Shown here: positions 61,879 to 64,000 of the stretch, piece by piece
Layout: the number at the start of each line of letters is the position of its first letter
Position numbering within the stretch: position 1 is the first letter of the stretch
Assembly: GCF_000253255.1 (NCBI RefSeq)
Contig: NC_015580.1
Location: 1,563,001 to 1,627,000, forward strand
Length of the DNA stretch: 64,000 nucleotides
Source: Novosphingobium sp. PP1Y
GTDB lineage: Bacteria > Pseudomonadota > Alphaproteobacteria > Sphingomonadales > Sphingomonadaceae
Direction: 5' to 3'
Notes under the pieces: model-generated
The model's database searches: none
What the model saw: the letters and a program-made list of their open reading frames with translations, nothing else
What the model was told of the DNA's origin: nothing
Position numbers and translations under genes: made by a program

Positions 61879-63060
61879 TCAGGATGAGGTCAATGGCTCC
61901 TCAAGCGTTTCGGGGATGCCGGGCGCCGCAATATCCGAAACCATCCGCACCCCGTCGATCACGATCGGACTGGCGACTCCGGTGCGCTGGTCGCGCGCGA
62001 TCGCCATGCCCCGCGCGATGACCTGCGGGTTGGCGAAGACATCGTCGAGTTCGTTGATCGGACCCGCCGGAACGCCGGCGTCCTCGAGCGCGTCGGCCAG
62101 TTCCTGCCGGGTCCAGGTTGCGGTCAGCGCTTCGAGCGCGGCGAGCAAGACTTCGCGATTGCGGATCCGGCCGGGATTGGTGGCAAAGCGGGCATCATTA
62201 TCAAGCCCGGTGCCGAGCACCCGGCACAGGCTGGCGAACTGGCCATCGTTGCCCACTGCGATGACCAGATCGCCGTCGCTGGTCGGGAAGGCCTGATAGG
62301 GCACCAGATTGGCGTGGCCGTTGCCGACCCGGCGCGGCACGGTGCCTGAGGTCATCCAGTTCAGGGCCTGGTTCGCCATGACGCTTACCTGGGTATCGAG
62401 CAGGGCCATGTCGATATGGGCGCCCAGTCCGGTTTCGTGCCGCCGGTTGAGAGCAGCCAGGATCGCGACTGCGCTGTAGACCCCGGTGAACAGGTCGGCC
62501 ACCGCGATCCCAGCCTTTTGCGGTTGGCGCCCGGCCTCTCCGGTCATCGACATCAGGCCGCCCATGGCCTGGGCGATATAGTCATAGCCGGGACGGTGGG
62601 CATAGGGCCCGGTCTGGCCGAAGCCGGTGATCGAGCAGGTGATCAGGCGGGGGTTGGGCGCGCTCAACGCGGGATGATCGAGCCCGTATTTCTTCAGCCC
62701 GCCGACCTTGTAGTTCTCGATCACGATATCGGCCGAGGCGGCCAGCTCGCGGACGAGCTGCTGTCCGGCCGGGCTGGCGATATCGACCGCAATCGATCGT
62801 TTGCCGCGGTTGGTGGAGTGGTAATAGGCCGCGCCGAGGTTTTCGCCGCTGTCCGAGATGACAAATGGCGGGCCCCAGTGGCGGGTATCATCGCCGCTGA
62901 CCGGGCGTTCGATCTTGATCACTTCGGCGCCAAGATCGGCCAGCAGCTGTCCGCACCATGGACCGGCCAGGATCCGGGCCAGCTCCAGCACGCGAACCCC
63001 GCTCAGCGGCTTGGCCATGCCGTCGGCGGGGGGGTGCGTCTGCCATCCGATCGTCGGCAT
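61879..63060 (-). CDS. CaiB/BaiF-type (family III) CoA-transferase
   Basis: A 393-residue CoA-transferase. ATG 63060 is 4 bp after the aldolase stop; MAKPL at 63021 is an alternative start. Typical parts are GVRVLELARILAGPWCGQLLADLGAEVIKIERP, DIVIENYKVGGLKKYGLD, and GYDYIAQAMGGLMSMTGE, where the Asp is in the position of the catalytic residue. The C terminus has AGVPAGPINELDDVFANPQVIARGM. These enzymes move CoA between carboxylic acids. It is co-transcribed with the aldolase, suggesting activation of a product of that pathway. The exact acid is unknown. It converges with the MFS gene. Confidence 0.9.
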   Translation of the reverse strand: MPTIGWQTHPPADGMAKPLSGVRVLELARILAGPWCGQLLADLGAEVIKIERPVSGDDTRHWGPPFVISDSGENLGAAYYHSTNRGKRSIAVDIASPAGQQLVRELAASADIVIENYKVGGLKKYGLDHPALSAPNPRLITCSITGFGQTGPYAHRPGYDYIAQAMGGLMSMTGEAGRQPQKAGIAVADLFTGVYSAVAILAALNRRHETGLGAHIDMALLDTQVSVMANQALNWMTSGTVPRRVGNGHANLVPYQAFPTSDGDLVIAVGNDGQFASLCRVLGTGLDNDARFATNPGRIRNREVLLAALEALTATWTRQELADALEDAGVPAGPINELDDVFANPQVIARGMAIARDQRTGVASPIVIDGVRMVSDIAAPGIPETLEEPLTSS

Positions 63061-63064
63061 CGTT

Positions 63065-63853
63065 TCAGTCCGCTGCTTGCCCGGCGATCCGGGCCACCCA
63101 TTCCTTGGCCATGTCGCCGGCCGCCTTGGCCAGCGCGAAGGCATCGATCCCGACCGCGACGAAACGCGCGCCGCCATCGAGGAATTGCTGCACCAGGCGC
63201 TGGTCGCGCGACAGGATGCCGCAAGGTTTGCCGGTTGCCCGGATCCGGGCCAGCGCGCCCGCAGTCACTTCGGACAGGGCGGCGAAATTGCTTTCGCCCA
63301 GCAGACCCAGCGACGCGGCCAGATCGACCGGGCCGACGAACAGCGCATCGATGCCGTCGACGGCGGCGATCGCCTCGATGTTTTCCAGCGCCAGCGCGGT
63401 CTCGATCTGGACGATGATGCACAGCTGCCGGTTGGCTTCGGCGACATAGGCCGGGTAGCGCCCCCAACGCGCGGCCCGGGCGCCGCCGATACCGCGCTGG
63501 CCTTGCGGCGGATAGAGCGCGGCCTTGACCAGCGCCGCAGCCTGTTCGGCGGTTTCGACCATCGGCACCATGATCGTCTGGGCGCCGAGATCGAGGATTT
63601 GGCGAATGCCGATCGGATCGTCGCTCGGAACGCGCACGATCGCCGAACAGGGCGGATTGGCGTCCACCGCGCGTAGCTGATCGGCGATGCCCGGCAAGGT
63701 CTGGGCGCCGTGCTCGGCATCCACCAGCAGCCAGTCGTAGCCAAGCCCGGCGCAGATTTCGGCGATGTTCGAGCTTGCCAGCGCGAGCCAGAAGCCGAGC
63801 TGCACCGGGCCTTCGCCCAGGCCTTGCTTGAAGCGGTTCGCAGGAGTTTTCAT
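63065..63853 (-). CDS. hpaI: HpcH/HpaI-family aldolase
   Basis: A 262-residue class II aldolase of the HpaI type (4-hydroxy-2-oxoheptanedioate aldolase), which splits the hydrated ring-cleavage product of homoprotocatechuate into pyruvate and succinic semialdehyde. Key residues are His in DAEHG near 48, Arg in VRVPSDDP near 73, and metal ligands in QIETALALEN and FVGPVDLAASLG. The GARAARWGRY loop is also typical. The hydratase fragment just upstream performs the preceding step. A different 4-hydroxy-2-oxo acid substrate is possible because family members are promiscuous. Confidence 0.85.
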   Translation of the reverse strand: MKTPANRFKQGLGEGPVQLGFWLALASSNIAEICAGLGYDWLLVDAEHGAQTLPGIADQLRAVDANPPCSAIVRVPSDDPIGIRQILDLGAQTIMVPMVETAEQAAALVKAALYPPQGQRGIGGARAARWGRYPAYVAEANRQLCIIVQIETALALENIEAIAAVDGIDALFVGPVDLAASLGLLGESNFAALSEVTAGALARIRATGKPCGILSRDQRLVQQFLDGGARFVAVGIDAFALAKAAGDMAKEWVARIAGQAAD

Positions 63854-63866
63854 CTGTGTGGCTGCC

Positions 63867-64000
63867 TCAAACGAACCGGAAACCGATCGCGCCCATCGGC
63901 CCGAAATCGGCGTTGAAAACGTCGCCCGGCCGCGCTTCGACCGGACGGGTGAACGAGCCGCCCAGCACGACCTCGCCGGGTTCCAGCGCCTGACCCCAAG
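63867..64000 (-). CDS. 2-oxo-acid hydratase (HpaH/MhpD-like), C-terminal end
   Basis: The last 43 residues of a gene that begins beyond the window: WGQALEPGEVVLGGSFTRP, VEARPGDVFNADFGPMGAIGFRFV. The LGGSFTRP and FNADFGPMG segments are the end of the fumarylacetoacetase-like hydratases HpaH and MhpD. It hydrates 2-oxohept-4-ene-1,7-dioate or 2-oxopent-4-enoate, giving the substrate of the aldolase. The stop is 14 bp before the aldolase start, so they form one operon. Confidence 0.75.
   Translation of the reverse strand, partial: WGQALEPGEVVLGGSFTRPVEARPGDVFNADFGPMGAIGFRFV

Overview
The window looks like part of a conjugative plasmid (or an integrated conjugative element) of an alphaproteobacterium, most likely a sphingomonad (Sphingomonadaceae or Erythrobacteraceae). 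The reasons are a high-GC genome, an F-type transfer cluster of the kind found on sphingomonad megaplasmids, and a set of small conserved-hypothetical families (DUF6878, DUF6915, DUF6437, DUF6961, DUF5818) typical of those plasmids. All family names here come from reading the proteins, not from a database search.

Layout. (1) 1-3.1 kb: plasmid backbone with the end of a DUF2493 gene, small DUF genes and a plasmid single-strand binding protein. (2) 3.1-9.3 kb: mobilisation module, with a 435-bp leader that may hold oriT, a ribbon-helix-helix protein, the coupling protein TraD and a MobF relaxase/helicase TraI. (3) 9.3-11.5 kb: small accessory genes and a LexA/CI-like S24 repressor facing a 57-residue protein across a pair of operators. 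(4) 11.5-13.0 kb: an AT-rich patch and a complete IS5-family element. (5) 13.1-36.4 kb: a 23-kb defence island, all on one strand: Zorya type I (zorABCD), Druantia type III (druH-druE) and Shango (sngABC). (6) 36.6-54.8 kb: an F-type type IV secretion operon on the minus strand in the order traA-L-E-K-B-dsbC-V-C-(unknown)-trbI-S26 peptidase-W-U-trbC-N-F-H-G. (7) 54.8-55.9 kb: the tra control region, an HTH regulator and an AlpA-like regulator. (8) 56.0-59.5 kb: a truncated HEPN-type gene, then a decayed IS3/IS407-type element interrupted by an IS110-family element. (9) 59.6-64 kb: a catabolic segment with an IclR regulator, an MFS transporter, a CoA-transferase, an HpaI-type aldolase and the end of an HpaH/MhpD-type hydratase.

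How it fits together. TraI, TraD and the F-type channel would make a self-transmissible element, but the mobilisation module and the channel operon are separated by the defence island, which travels as cargo. A TCGA(A)TTTCCTA-type sequence lies upstream of both the S24 repressor and the traA pilin gene, and most of it also lies upstream of the HTH regulator. The simplest reading is that one repressor, probably self-cleaving and therefore DNA-damage inducible, controls transfer. The strongest leads are the three stacked anti-phage systems (notably Zorya I directly followed by Druantia III), the extra C-terminal domain on ZorD, the membrane-anchored SngA, the shared operator set, and a candidate bridge RNA at the end of the IS110 element. 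No CRISPR array, rRNA or tRNA was seen.
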